In this document: positions 33,709-42,743 of the stretch, in pieces | Numbering within the stretch: position 1 is the stretch's first letter | How the letters are laid out: every line of letters begins with the position of its first letter | NCBI GenBank assembly: GCA_028283505.1 | Contig: JAPOFX010000009.1 | Location: forward strand, 1-55,787 | Length of the DNA stretch: 55,787 bases | Direction: 5' to 3' | Origin: Candidatus Poseidoniales archaeon | Lineage (GTDB): Archaea > Thermoplasmatota > Poseidoniia > Poseidoniales > Thalassarchaeaceae | Translations under genes and position numbers: made by a program | Notes under the pieces: model-generated | What the model saw: the letters and a program-made list of their open reading frames with translations, nothing else | Databases searched by the model: none | Told to the model about the DNA's origin: nothing

Positions 33709-35376
33709 ATGTACTCAGTCGGGCATAAGCCCGACCGAATGGAAGGTGAATCTGAGCTAATTGGAAACCTAAGTTTGGTCGGGATGAGAGGGAACTTCAT
33801 TGCTGTTCTGAATCAGCGACAGCTGACAATAGAGAATAGAATAGGCCAAGGACTCAGAATAGATCTCAATACGATATCCAAAATGAGGCATATAAACATC
33901 CCAATCTTGCCTTCGGGAACGCCTGTAATTGGCGCTTTGGTAGTCGCCATAGGATATTCCATCCTAGTGCCTCCAATCGGTTGGGCCGTCTCCTTAGCTG
34001 GAGCTTTTGCCTCATTATCCTATTTCCGCCTGAGGAGCTCTGTTCTCGTGATAGAAGACGAGGATAAATCCAGGCACATGATCGGAGGAAGGGAGGGTTC
34101 TCTGATGAGGCTGTGCCTTATGACAGATAGACTACGCAGGGGATTAACTGTGGAGGAGGCTAGGGTAGGATTGGAAGAAATTGAAAATGAGATTCCTATA
34201 TTTCCAGCCTTCCAGGATGCAGGTGGCATACCTGCAGCAAAGGCTCTTCCTTGGCCTCCATCCCCTCCGGAGGTACAGACCGTTGGAAGTTGCTTAGAGG
34301 CCGAAATTACGATTGATTCAACAGAAAAGGTTCCTGAGATTTCCGAGAGCATGAGTTTTGATTTCAATATGTTTGGGGAGGGAGAAGAGGAGTCTGAACC
34401 AAAAAACGACACAGCGACGAGTCAACCTACGTCATATGTCGGGACTTCAAAGTCATCTAGGGATAGTGCAATTTCGGCTTATGAGAGGGCATGGGGAAGG
34501 GAGGAGGCTTCTTGGTATAGGGAGAAGGAGCGCCCAGTAGAAATTCAAAATGGATTTGATTCGATTAATGATGAGCCCTCCGATATGTTTGGTTTCGGTA
34601 GTATGTTTGATGATGATGTTAAACATGAGCCGCAGACAGACTCATTTGTTAGCTTTGACAGCCCCACGGAAACCATCCCGACTAATGACGCCATGATAGG
34701 GTCTCCTTCAAGCTCAGAAATGATCAGGAGGGCACATTCACGACATGGTGCACCGACTACCGATTACCGATGGGAGGGCTTACTTCCAAGCCCCACTCAA
34801 GAGGCAGTAAGAGAGGAGTGTGTCCCAGGTGTAGTAAGGCAGGCTAAGGCGAAACAGGCAGATTCAAGAAAGTCTCTCAAAAACACAGGTAGGGAAACCA
34901 CAGATTTACATGACTACCCAGGAGTCTCAAGTCTTGTAGCTTCTATGAACGGAGGTAGGTTAAGCCGTGGATTAGCAGTAAAGGAGAGGAGTAAACCAAG
35001 TTGGATAGAGTCTTTGCTGAGGCCCAGGAGCAGGATAAGAAATAGCAAAGAAGAGACTTACGCGTCCCAATATGGAGATTCTGACGGGGTTAATGCCCGG
35101 GAAGGGGAGAGATTTCAGACTTCCCAGTATATCAGACTGAGGAGTGATCAAGATCATCAAGCGGACCTTGTCGACAGGCACTCCATGGTCGAAGATACTC
35201 ATCCTATCTCTGCCAAGGAGGCGTTGTATTCTGTTGTCGACAGGGTATCTACAGGACAAGCCAGGGAACAACGAAAATTGAATGTTCCAGGCGGGGGACT
35301 GAAATTCTCGCAACTTAGAAAAGCCCAGTCAAAGGGGGAGAAGCATCACATTCCAGGCGTCAGGAGATTAGAGTAG
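33709..35376 (+). CDS. Large protein with membrane hairpin and disordered acidic/basic tail, unknown
   Basis: 555 residues. The N-terminal ~70 residues resemble a small beta-domain (LSLVGMRGNFIAVLNQRQLTI). Two adjacent hydrophobic segments (about 72-108) form a membrane hairpin, then a second beta-rich part with SSVLVIEDED. From ~165 on the chain is low-complexity: Pro/Glu-rich, then Ser/Asp-rich with repeated 'MFG' phrases (DFNMFGEGEE, DMFGFGSMF). It ends in a basic region with KFSQLRKAQSKGEK. The long tail is probably disordered and may recruit partners. No family recognised. Confidence 0.65.
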   Translation: MYSVGHKPDRMEGESELIGNLSLVGMRGNFIAVLNQRQLTIENRIGQGLRIDLNTISKMRHINIPILPSGTPVIGALVVAIGYSILVPPIGWAVSLAGAFASLSYFRLRSSVLVIEDEDKSRHMIGGREGSLMRLCLMTDRLRRGLTVEEARVGLEEIENEIPIFPAFQDAGGIPAAKALPWPPSPPEVQTVGSCLEAEITIDSTEKVPEISESMSFDFNMFGEGEEESEPKNDTATSQPTSYVGTSKSSRDSAISAYERAWGREEASWYREKERPVEIQNGFDSINDEPSDMFGFGSMFDDDVKHEPQTDSFVSFDSPTETIPTNDAMIGSPSSSEMIRRAHSRHGAPTTDYRWEGLLPSPTQEAVREECVPGVVRQAKAKQADSRKSLKNTGRETTDLHDYPGVSSLVASMNGGRLSRGLAVKERSKPSWIESLLRPRSRIRNSKEETYASQYGDSDGVNAREGERFQTSQYIRLRSDQDHQADLVDRHSMVEDTHPISAKEALYSVVDRVSTGQAREQRKLNVPGGGLKFSQLRKAQSKGEKHHIPGVRRLE

Positions 35377-36333
35377 TCATATTCCGACTATTCTTCTGTA
35401 TCTGTCTGCTCTAGCATGATATTTCCCTCTTCCCAATGATCTGACTCCCTTGGTCCCCATTCCCTCTGAACAATATGAAGCAGAAACTGATGCATGAACT
35501 ATCGATTTCCTCATCACTTCAACATCATTCAGCGGAGATTCGTGACCCACAAGAGAAGAGAATAATGCTCCTGCGAATGTATCTCCAAATCCAGTAGGAT
35601 CTATTGGGTTCTCCATGGGGTAAGCAGGAAGCGCGATTGTCCCACAGGGGAGATTGGCCAAGACCCCACTGCTTCCTCTCTTGACGATCAGGCTTCTGGG
35701 GCCCTTACCTGCAGCAATACCTCCATGCAATGACTCTCCGGAAATGATGGAAGAAATTGATTGAGTCAGAACCCTCTCTCCCGAAATAAGATTGGCTTCA
35801 TCCTCGTCGAGTATTACGATATCAGACAGTCTCATCGCCTTAGATAAATGCACAAATTCTTCTTCGATCCAAGTCTTGCTAGTATCCAATGCATTAATTC
35901 TGGATCCAGATGATTGATTTAGAGCCTCCAGCTGAATACTGGGGTTTGAATCTGCACATAGGAGAACTTCAGGACTGGTCCATGCCTGTGGCAAAAAGGG
36001 TGAGAAGCCATCTAGGACATTAGTTTCTGTTATCGGTAAACCTATTCTGGCCATTTCAGAATCATACTTCAGATACCTCCTTGGGGTTTCTCCCTCACGA
36101 AGTGCTACGCCTGCGAGGTTGAGGCCTGCGTCTTCCAATACCATCTGGTGGTATGTAGAGAAATCCTGACCTACAACACTGACTATCCCAATTCTAGGTG
36201 GATGTCCCGGAGGGGGCCTGAGATGGAATGAGGCCGCCAGTCCAGAATGGGAGGCGGAGCCACCAAGGATTCCTTTTGCTTTCTCCGAGGGGGTCTCGAT
36301 GTCGTCGTGGGCGATGGTCCCAACTATTACCAT
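35377..36333 (-). CDS. PfkB-family carbohydrate kinase
   Basis: 318 residues from ATG 36333, with GGAG just upstream and 7 bases after the accC stop; the longer frame reading (36414) would overlap accC. Ribokinase-fold motifs: GGSASHSGLAASFH (sugar-binding Gly pair), IVSVVGQDF, and the C-terminal DPTGFGDTFAGAL with the catalytic aspartate and anion hole. The substrate cannot be called from sequence; it phosphorylates a sugar or nucleoside hydroxyl. It ends flush against the convergent 33709 gene. Confidence 0.88.
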   Translation of the reverse strand: MVIVGTIAHDDIETPSEKAKGILGGSASHSGLAASFHLRPPPGHPPRIGIVSVVGQDFSTYHQMVLEDAGLNLAGVALREGETPRRYLKYDSEMARIGLPITETNVLDGFSPFLPQAWTSPEVLLCADSNPSIQLEALNQSSGSRINALDTSKTWIEEEFVHLSKAMRLSDIVILDEDEANLISGERVLTQSISSIISGESLHGGIAAGKGPRSLIVKRGSSGVLANLPCGTIALPAYPMENPIDPTGFGDTFAGALFSSLVGHESPLNDVEVMRKSIVHASVSASYCSEGMGTKGVRSLGRGKYHARADRYRRIVGI

Positions 36334-36340
36334 CTCCAAG

Positions 36341-37684
36341 TCACTCGCCTCCGAGGAGGTTTGGGTGCTCTTCAAGAAATCTGATTGTAATATCCCCTGA
36401 AAGAAAATCTGCATTTTCCAGAATAGCCTTGTGCAGAGGTATCAGGGTATCCACCCCCAATAACATAGTCTCATCCAGAGCGGCTTTCATCCTTGAGATA
36501 GCCTCGGGCCTACTCGGGGACCATACTATTATTTTCGCCAACAATGAGTCGAATGATGCCGGCATATCGTACCCGGTGTGGGCATGTGAATCAACTCTTA
36601 CGCCCGGTCCGCTGGGCCAATGACATTCCCAAAGTCTTCCAGGGGAGGGCGAGAGGGTCCTCGGATCCTCTGCATTGATCCTAGTCTGGATAGCATGGCC
36701 ACTGATTCGTATATCTTCTTGCTTCAATGGTATTCCTTCCCCAGCAGCCACTCTGATTCCCATCGATACAAGATCTGTACCTGTAATCATCTCAGTCACG
36801 GTATGCTCTACCTGTACCCTAGGATTTACTTCAAGGAAGTAAAAATCACCATTTGAGTCCCTTAGGAATTCAAACGTTGCCAGTCCCTTGTATCCCACTG
36901 CCTCAGCCCCTGCGACTACTTTGGAGCCTAGGTCAGCCCTGACTTCTTCTGACAGCCAAGGCCCTTCTTCCAGAATCTTTTGGTGCCTTCGCTGGATAGA
37001 GCAGAATCTCTCGCCCAAGTGTATTGCTCGCTCGCCATCTCCAATCACTTGAAATTCTATATGTTGTGCCCCTTGAATGAATTTCTCGAGAAAAACTCTA
37101 TCATCACCAAATGCGGATTTGGCTCTGCCTTGACAAATTCTTAGGGCTTTGTCGAAGTCATCAGGAGACTCAACCACCTGCATTCCAATTCCCCCTCCGC
37201 CTGCTGAGGCTTTGATTATCACAGGGTAGCCAATCTCTGCCGCTTGGATGGCCGCTTCCTCCGGATCAGACACCGGGCCGTTTGATCCTTTGGCAACTGG
37301 AATACCAGATCTGACCATAGCGTCCCTAGCAGCAATCTTATCACCGAGTAAACGTAGAACGTCTGGACTAGGACCTATGAAAGTGATTCCCTCCTCTTCC
37401 AATCTCTGCGCGAAAATAGGGTTCTCCGCGAGGAAACCATATCCCGGGTGAACAGCGTCCGCGCCAACCTCCTTTGCCGCATCCACGATTGCCTCGATAT
37501 CGAGGTAGGATGCAAGTGGATCAGAGCGCGGGATATACACTGACTCATCGGCGAGTCTCACAGGAAGCGACAGGCGATCTTCCTTCCCATGAATTGTAAC
37601 TACCTCGACTCCCATCGCCCTAAGGGAGCGGAGAATTCTGAGGGCTATCTCTCCCCTGTTTGCGATGAGTACCCTCCTAAACAT
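36341..37684 (-). CDS. accC: Acetyl/propionyl-CoA carboxylase, biotin carboxylase subunit
   Basis: 447 residues, standard for AccC. Motifs: MFRRVLIANRGEIALRILRS at the N-terminus, HPGYGFLAENP, the ATP-grasp glycine loop KASAGGGGIGM, ERFCSIQRRHQK and EVNPRVQVEHTVTE. It carboxylates biotin on a separate carrier with ATP and bicarbonate; the carrier and carboxyltransferase are not in this window. In such archaea the enzyme commonly serves propionyl-CoA carboxylation, which fits the acyl-CoA theme, but this is inference. Confidence 0.95.
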   Translation of the reverse strand: MFRRVLIANRGEIALRILRSLRAMGVEVVTIHGKEDRLSLPVRLADESVYIPRSDPLASYLDIEAIVDAAKEVGADAVHPGYGFLAENPIFAQRLEEEGITFIGPSPDVLRLLGDKIAARDAMVRSGIPVAKGSNGPVSDPEEAAIQAAEIGYPVIIKASAGGGGIGMQVVESPDDFDKALRICQGRAKSAFGDDRVFLEKFIQGAQHIEFQVIGDGERAIHLGERFCSIQRRHQKILEEGPWLSEEVRADLGSKVVAGAEAVGYKGLATFEFLRDSNGDFYFLEVNPRVQVEHTVTEMITGTDLVSMGIRVAAGEGIPLKQEDIRISGHAIQTRINAEDPRTLSPSPGRLWECHWPSGPGVRVDSHAHTGYDMPASFDSLLAKIIVWSPSRPEAISRMKAALDETMLLGVDTLIPLHKAILENADFLSGDITIRFLEEHPNLLGGE

Positions 37685-37746
37685 CAGGGTGACGGTGATA
37701 AAGGGGACCTATGATTGAATCGGAAGAATGTTTCCTAACCAGCGCA

Positions 37747-39576
37747 TCAGTAGACATCTCTCAGATATCGCTTCTCTGTTTTCATTAGCTTGGTTTCGAC
37801 GAAATCCTTTGCTTCATCTGGAGTCATCGAACCGAACTCTGCGCATATCTCAATGAGTGTTGTGTGTACGTCTTTCGCCATGTAATTCTTGTCTCCACAG
37901 ACATAGAAATAGCCACCACCATCAATCCACTTCCAAATCTCCTCCCCATTCTTCTTCATGAGGTGCTGGACGTACACCTTTTCTGATCCCTGTCTAGACC
38001 AAGCAAGGTCATGTTTGTCCAAGAGTCCTCTCTCTTTCCAAGACTCCATTTCATCCCGATAGTAATACTCTCCTTCCTCAGTCCAATCTCCGAAGAAGAG
38101 CCAGTTTCTACCTGTATCTCCATTAATGTCTCTTTGTTGGAGAAATGCCCTGAAAGGAGCAATTCCTGTTCCTGGTCCGACCATTATTGCGTCCACAGAG
38201 CCATCGGAGGGGAGGACGAATGATCTGGTCGGAGACATGAATACCCCAATATCAGTTTCCTCGACTTGGCATCTGTCAGCGAGGAAACCTGTGCACAGTC
38301 CGGTCTTGTCCCTATCATGGTGATTATACCTGACAATTCCAACGGTTAAATGAACGGTCCCAGGCTCGTAGTCAGGACTGCTTGCAATGGAATAAAGCCT
38401 GGGCTTCAATCGATCCATTCCTTCTATTAATTGTTGAGCGTTGAACCCTACATGCCCAAAGTCCAAAAGTGCATCAACATAGTCACGGGACCAGATGTAG
38501 TCTTCCATAGCTTTGGAATCGGATGTTAATCCATTCCACAGAGCTTCCGACGGATTGGAGGGCATCCCAATTTCGACGTATGTATCGGGCAAATCATCCC
38601 CCTCGCCCGAGCCTTTCCAATCAACCAAGAGTGCTCCATCTCTGGAGGAAGTTCTCTTTCTACTGACGATCTTGATGTCGATACTGGAGGAGGATGATAC
38701 TACCCTGGGGCCAAGAGACTCGATCCATTTCTTGGAAACTCTGTGGACTTCATACTTGTCCATGAGTGCCTCTTGAAGTGTGCACTCTCCCGCATATGTC
38801 TCAACAATCTCTTTTCCTGTGAGGGCTGTCATCGAGAGGATTTCAGCCACAACTTCTGGAGGGCATCTGGGAACAACACCTAGAGCATCCCCTGCCTTGT
38901 AACTTAATCCAGAGTCTCCAAGCTCGAAGACGATATGCCTTGTCTCCTTTCCAGATCCTTCTCCGTTTAGAACATAATTCTGGGTGATTTTTGTTGAGTA
39001 TGGATTTTTAGCGTTCCATTGTGACTTCTCAGTCTTGGTAGGGATTTCTGATGAATCCACTGTAAGCTCTGTTACGGAAGTTGAGGAGGAGTCTTCGTCT
39101 ATTTCGTTCGGATCGTCTTCTATTGCGGCCATTAGGGGAAGGACTGCTGCGGTCCATTCCGCAGCCGGTCCTTCAAAATCCACATCACAGTCAACTCGCT
39201 GATGAACCCTGTTAGCACCCATTTTCTCGAACCATGCATCCCACTCTTTCCCGGATTCACAGAAAAGGTCGTAAGAGGTATCTCCTAACGCAAGGACGGA
39301 GAAATTCAGACCCTTTAGGCTAGATATCACCCCACTGTTAGCTGCTTCCCAAAGATCTTCCGCATTATCTGGTTGTTCGCCATCCCCCCAAGTGCTACAG
39401 CATACTAAGACTCTCTTCTGGGAACTAAGGTCTGTGATTTGGATTTCGTCCATAGCTTTGACTGAGGGATTGAGTCCGTGAGCAGAACAGGCCTTGCCTG
39501 CCTGTTCAGCGAGCTCTTCTGAGTTTCCTGATTGTGATCCATACAATATGAGGATAGAACGGGGTTGACTTGCCAT
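37747..39576 (-). CDS. Diflavin reductase (sulfite-reductase flavoprotein / CPR type)
   Basis: 609 residues from ATG 39576. Domains: flavodoxin-like FMN domain with ILYGSQSGNSEELAEQAG (about 8-25) and CCSTWGDGEQPDNA; an acidic linker (~150-175); then an FNR module with FAD-binding RLYSIASSP, NADPH-binding GPGTGIAPFRAFLQ and YVCGDKNYMAKDV. It moves electrons from NADPH through FAD and FMN to a partner. The name CysJ would imply a sulfite-reductase hemoprotein, which is not present here; no P450 is visible either. The partner is open. Confidence 0.9.
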   Translation of the reverse strand: MASQPRSILILYGSQSGNSEELAEQAGKACSAHGLNPSVKAMDEIQITDLSSQKRVLVCCSTWGDGEQPDNAEDLWEAANSGVISSLKGLNFSVLALGDTSYDLFCESGKEWDAWFEKMGANRVHQRVDCDVDFEGPAAEWTAAVLPLMAAIEDDPNEIDEDSSSTSVTELTVDSSEIPTKTEKSQWNAKNPYSTKITQNYVLNGEGSGKETRHIVFELGDSGLSYKAGDALGVVPRCPPEVVAEILSMTALTGKEIVETYAGECTLQEALMDKYEVHRVSKKWIESLGPRVVSSSSSIDIKIVSRKRTSSRDGALLVDWKGSGEGDDLPDTYVEIGMPSNPSEALWNGLTSDSKAMEDYIWSRDYVDALLDFGHVGFNAQQLIEGMDRLKPRLYSIASSPDYEPGTVHLTVGIVRYNHHDRDKTGLCTGFLADRCQVEETDIGVFMSPTRSFVLPSDGSVDAIMVGPGTGIAPFRAFLQQRDINGDTGRNWLFFGDWTEEGEYYYRDEMESWKERGLLDKHDLAWSRQGSEKVYVQHLMKKNGEEIWKWIDGGGYFYVCGDKNYMAKDVHTTLIEICAEFGSMTPDEAKDFVETKLMKTEKRYLRDVY

Positions 39577-39681
39577 ATCTTTCAACCGTTCCGGGAAATC
39601 CCTCGTTTATGAATAAATGTAAAGAGAGTTCTCAAAGAATATCAAAAATTGCGATGAGGTCAAGTCATTGATCTCTTTCGC

Positions 39682-40488
39682 ATGGCCATGCCGAGAGTTG
39701 ATTTCCTGGGAACTGGCAATGCCTTCTCCCCACATGGAAGGATGCATGCACTGGCCCTGATCGATGGTAATATCCTGATTGATGCCCCTCCGACAATTAT
39801 CACTCAGCTAAAGAGAACGGGGCATTCGAGTGGAGATATTCGTCATCTATTATTCACACACTGGCACGGGGACCATATTTTCGGGTTTCCCTTTTTCCTT
39901 CTGGAGAGGAAATACGTGACTAACAGGGACTCGGAGGTGGAACTGAATGTCTATCTACGCCCCGGAGGAAGGAAAATCCTACATGGTTTGTGTGAAATAG
40001 GCTTTCCCGGTAGTTTGGATTCGCTTGACTCGATGGTTAGTTGGAATGAGGAGGAAAATGGGCTCATTGGAGATACGGGTTGGAAGTTTATCAGGTTCCC
40101 TGTCAATCACAATCCTGAAACTGACCCTCATGGGTACCAGCTGATTCATTCTAGCGGATTTAACATCCTTCATTGTGGGGACTCTGGACCATGTACGGAG
40201 ATAGACCAAAGAGCCCTAGATGCCGATGTTATCGTAGTCGAAATGGGAGTTCCTGATATTGGCGAGTTTCCTCACCATCACCGTCCCTCAGATGTGATTA
40301 AACTATCGAATAGGAATCCCCATGCCAAAATTCTTGTAACTCACAACTACTCTTCTGCGAAGGGCCATCAAGAAGGATTCAAGATGCCCGTGCTGCCAGA
40401 CACAATATGTCAGCTTGAAGATTTTGATACGCTTCATATATTCGATGATGGGTCATTTAAAATTATAAATAAAACGCCGGAAAAATAA
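39682..40488 (+). CDS. MBL-fold metal-dependent hydrolase (RNase Z-like)
   Basis: 268 residues. Metallo-beta-lactamase motif THWHGDH (59-65: H60, H62, D64, H65), then NHNPETDPHGYQL, LHCGDSGP with the bridging Asp, and LVTHNYSS with the last metal histidine. Overall order matches the RNase Z/ElaC-like group, but the typical tRNA-binding arm is not evident, so it may be another phosphodiesterase or hydrolase. It lies just before the AT-rich region and orc1/cdc6, all on the plus strand. Confidence 0.82.
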   Translation: MAMPRVDFLGTGNAFSPHGRMHALALIDGNILIDAPPTIITQLKRTGHSSGDIRHLLFTHWHGDHIFGFPFFLLERKYVTNRDSEVELNVYLRPGGRKILHGLCEIGFPGSLDSLDSMVSWNEEENGLIGDTGWKFIRFPVNHNPETDPHGYQLIHSSGFNILHCGDSGPCTEIDQRALDADVIVVEMGVPDIGEFPHHHRPSDVIKLSNRNPHAKILVTHNYSSAKGHQEGFKMPVLPDTICQLEDFDTLHIFDDGSFKIINKTPEK

Positions 40489-40877
40489 CATACATATATA
40501 TCACAACTTGTAATTATTGTCCTGATGATATAACAGGATAGATCATTCGAGTCAAGATAATCGGATATCACCCTTACTCCATGATTGCTCATTTTCTCGT
40601 GTTATTTAGGTAGATAATTTTTATTACAGTGAGATATTTACATTAGGTAAAATAATGTAAAAACATGATACTGAATGTCATCTGTCGAGTAAAAAAAAAT
40701 TCTGATGTAGAAAGTAAACCTAATTGCAATCAACTGATATAAACTAACTTGAATTCCCAATTCTTCAGAGAGGCTTATTATCTGGAGCTTGCTCGCTCCC
40801 AATCCGCGTTGGCTGTTCAACCACTCAGATGGGGAGTAGGAGAATGGCTCAGCTACATGTGCAAGGAGTGTTAGAAA
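40489..40877. other. AT-rich non-coding region beside orc1/cdc6: candidate replication origin
   Basis: About 390 bases with no credible gene and much higher A+T than the surroundings, especially 40489-40790. It contains an A9 run at ~40691, the TTTACATTA/TAATGTAAA inverted repeat and a weaker TCCTG/CAGGA pair near 40519-40540. Archaeal origins often sit directly upstream of orc1/cdc6 with an AT-rich unwinding element flanked by origin-recognition boxes. I could not find a recognisable ORB consensus, so the call rests on location and composition. Confidence 0.5.
40637..40661. repeat. 9-bp inverted repeat in the candidate origin
   Basis: Arms TTTACATTA (40637-40645) and TAATGTAAA (40653-40661) are perfect complements around a 7-nt spacer. 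It could bind a dimeric regulator or an initiator. Confidence 0.7.
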
Positions 40878-42116
40878 ATGGAGAGAAACATTTTCGAAAA
40901 AATTCTTGGTCAGGAGAGCTTGTTTATTGACAGGAGGGCTTTTGATCACGCCTTCGAACCTGACAAACTCCCCCATAGAGGAGGAGAGGTTGACGCACTG
41001 GTTAGGAATCTTGTTGACGCACTGAACGGCCACATCCCATCGAATATGCTACTCTATGGAGTTCCCGGTTCAGGAAAAACTGTAGTCACCAGATATGTAC
41101 TCTCGCAACTCCTAGACAAGGGTGAAGAATTGGGTGAGCCTGTTTTCAGCTACGAGATCAATTGCAGGAATATTGATACCAAGTACAGAGTAGTACAAAA
41201 TATTGCCTCGCAACTATCCCAAAGAGGAGATGCCCCTATTCCATTTACTGGATGGCCAACAGACAGAGTCCTGGATACCCTCGTAAAAAGAATGGACAGG
41301 GAAGGAGGGGTCCACATAATTGTTCTTGATGAGATTGATAATCTTGTGGCTCGAGCTGGAGACGGTATACTTTACAACCTTACAAATCTCAATACCATTC
41401 TCAAGTCTTCAAGGTGTTGCATAATTGGCATCAGTAATGATCTGCATTTTACTCAACATTTAGGCCCGAGAGTCAGTTCAAGGCTGAGCCAAGAGGACCT
41501 AGTATTCCACCCATATGGCGCCGCACAGATTCAGGATATCTTGGAAGATAGGGCTAAGACAGGTTTGCGACAGAATTCTATCGGAAATGGCGTGATAGAG
41601 CTATGTTCAGCTCTGGCAGCATCTGAACACGGAGATGCTAGAAGGGCCTTGGATCTTCTCAGAATCTCCGTCCAAAAAGCTGATCAGGAGGGGCATGAGT
41701 TAGTTTCCCCGCCTCATGTAAGATTGGCCCAGAGCCAATTAGAATATGATCAGGTAACCCCTGTCTTGAGAACTCTTCCTCTGCACCAAAAACTAGTTTT
41801 ATTTTCCATCAAACTTAACGAGGAGAATGGTCTGAGAAATATCAGCACTGGTGAAGTATTCAGGACATACTCAGATGCCTGTTTGAAAATTTCAGTTGAA
41901 CCTTTGACTCCTAGGAGGATATCTTCTCTGCTGAATGAACTGGACACCCTTGGACTGATAATGGCCAGGAATGTTAGCAAAGGAAGAGGAGGTAGAAGTA
42001 AACAAGTGAATTCTGCTGTTCCCCGGGGAATCGATGTAATCTCAACCTTGAGTGATTCAGAAGCTTTAGTAGCTCAGGCATCTGAGGAGAAATATGCCCT
42101 TCAAAGCAGATTATGA
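40878..42116 (+). CDS. orc1/cdc6: Orc1/Cdc6 replication initiator
   Basis: 412 residues, typical for the family. AAA+ core with Walker A YGVPGSGKT (60-68), Walker B IIVLDEID (147-154), and an ISRLSQ-like arginine region (VSSRLSQED). The C-terminal ~100 residues form the winged-helix DNA-binding domain (RRISSLLNELDTLGLI). It recognises origin DNA and loads MCM. The AT-rich stretch lies immediately upstream. No TATA element is obvious near the start. Confidence 0.96.
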   Translation: MERNIFEKILGQESLFIDRRAFDHAFEPDKLPHRGGEVDALVRNLVDALNGHIPSNMLLYGVPGSGKTVVTRYVLSQLLDKGEELGEPVFSYEINCRNIDTKYRVVQNIASQLSQRGDAPIPFTGWPTDRVLDTLVKRMDREGGVHIIVLDEIDNLVARAGDGILYNLTNLNTILKSSRCCIIGISNDLHFTQHLGPRVSSRLSQEDLVFHPYGAAQIQDILEDRAKTGLRQNSIGNGVIELCSALAASEHGDARRALDLLRISVQKADQEGHELVSPPHVRLAQSQLEYDQVTPVLRTLPLHQKLVLFSIKLNEENGLRNISTGEVFRTYSDACLKISVEPLTPRRISSLLNELDTLGLIMARNVSKGRGGRSKQVNSAVPRGIDVISTLSDSEALVAQASEEKYALQSRL

Positions 42117-42137
42117 TTCAATTAACACCCAGATAAT

Positions 42138-42145
42138 GATTATAC
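42138..42145 (+). promoter_or_regulatory. TATA-like element for the 42176 gene
   Basis: GATTATAC about 34 nt before the ATG at 42176; initiation would fall close to the 42163-42175 inverted repeat. Confidence 0.45.
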
Positions 42146-42162
42146 AGAAGTCCTAGGTCCCG

Positions 42163-42175
42163 GGTACGTTGTACC
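42163..42175. promoter_or_regulatory. Inverted repeat abutting a start codon (possible operator)
   Basis: GGTAC-GTT-GTACC is a perfect 5-bp palindrome with a 3-nt centre, ending at the base before ATG 42176 and lying where transcription should begin. A repressor bound here would block initiation. Inference from position. Confidence 0.35.
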
Positions 42176-42691
42176 ATGAGTGAATCAGAGTGGATGAGTT
42201 CCTTGATGCGTCCTAGTAAGACCCTGTCAGCGGCCTTGGCGCTGTTGGGTTCATGGGCAGTCTTCCTAACAATACTCAACCTCGTCATTGGGGCTTACTC
42301 GGAGGGGAACAAAGTACTTTGGATAGAGTTCTTCAGTGGAACAAGGGACCCTTCAACCACTGAGATGGCATTTGTGATGGACGATGCTTTGTTCGGACTA
42401 ATTGGATTGCTTCTAATAGGACTCGGGGCAAGAGGACTGAATAAAATCCATGACTCAGGTTTTATTGGCTGGCTAATTGGCCTCCCTGGATGCATCACTG
42501 AGGGCCTCCTATCTTCTAAGAGTGGGGCAAGAAGGATGATCGCTAGTTGGTTAGTAGCCGTTGGGGTACTGTTTTATTTTCTTTGGAGTGCTATGGAGAA
42601 TACATGGGTAGACCCTGGAGTTTACTCTGTAGCCGCTGTTCTGGTGTCTTTTGGAGTCGGAATAGGACTCCTCGAAGAAGCTGAGGGTTAG
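42176..42691 (+). CDS. Four-helix membrane protein, function unknown
   Basis: 171 residues with hydrophobic segments at about 17-38, 62-85, 90-108 and 119-165 (the last probably two passes). No conserved motif recognised. It stands alone between orc1/cdc6 and the convergent CoA-synthesis gene, with its own TATA-like element and palindrome. Confidence 0.6.
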   Translation: MSESEWMSSLMRPSKTLSAALALLGSWAVFLTILNLVIGAYSEGNKVLWIEFFSGTRDPSTTEMAFVMDDALFGLIGLLLIGLGARGLNKIHDSGFIGWLIGLPGCITEGLLSSKSGARRMIASWLVAVGVLFYFLWSAMENTWVDPGVYSVAAVLVSFGVGIGLLEEAEG

Positions 42692-42743
42692 TGCCCTGTG
42701 GGACTAGGCCGATTGCCTTCGCCAATTAGAGTACTCCAGTAAT

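Noticed and set aside
40489-40877. Canonical ORB or mini-ORB sites
   Set aside because: No sequence close to the known haloarchaeal or Pyrococcus boxes was seen, so only a candidate origin is reported.
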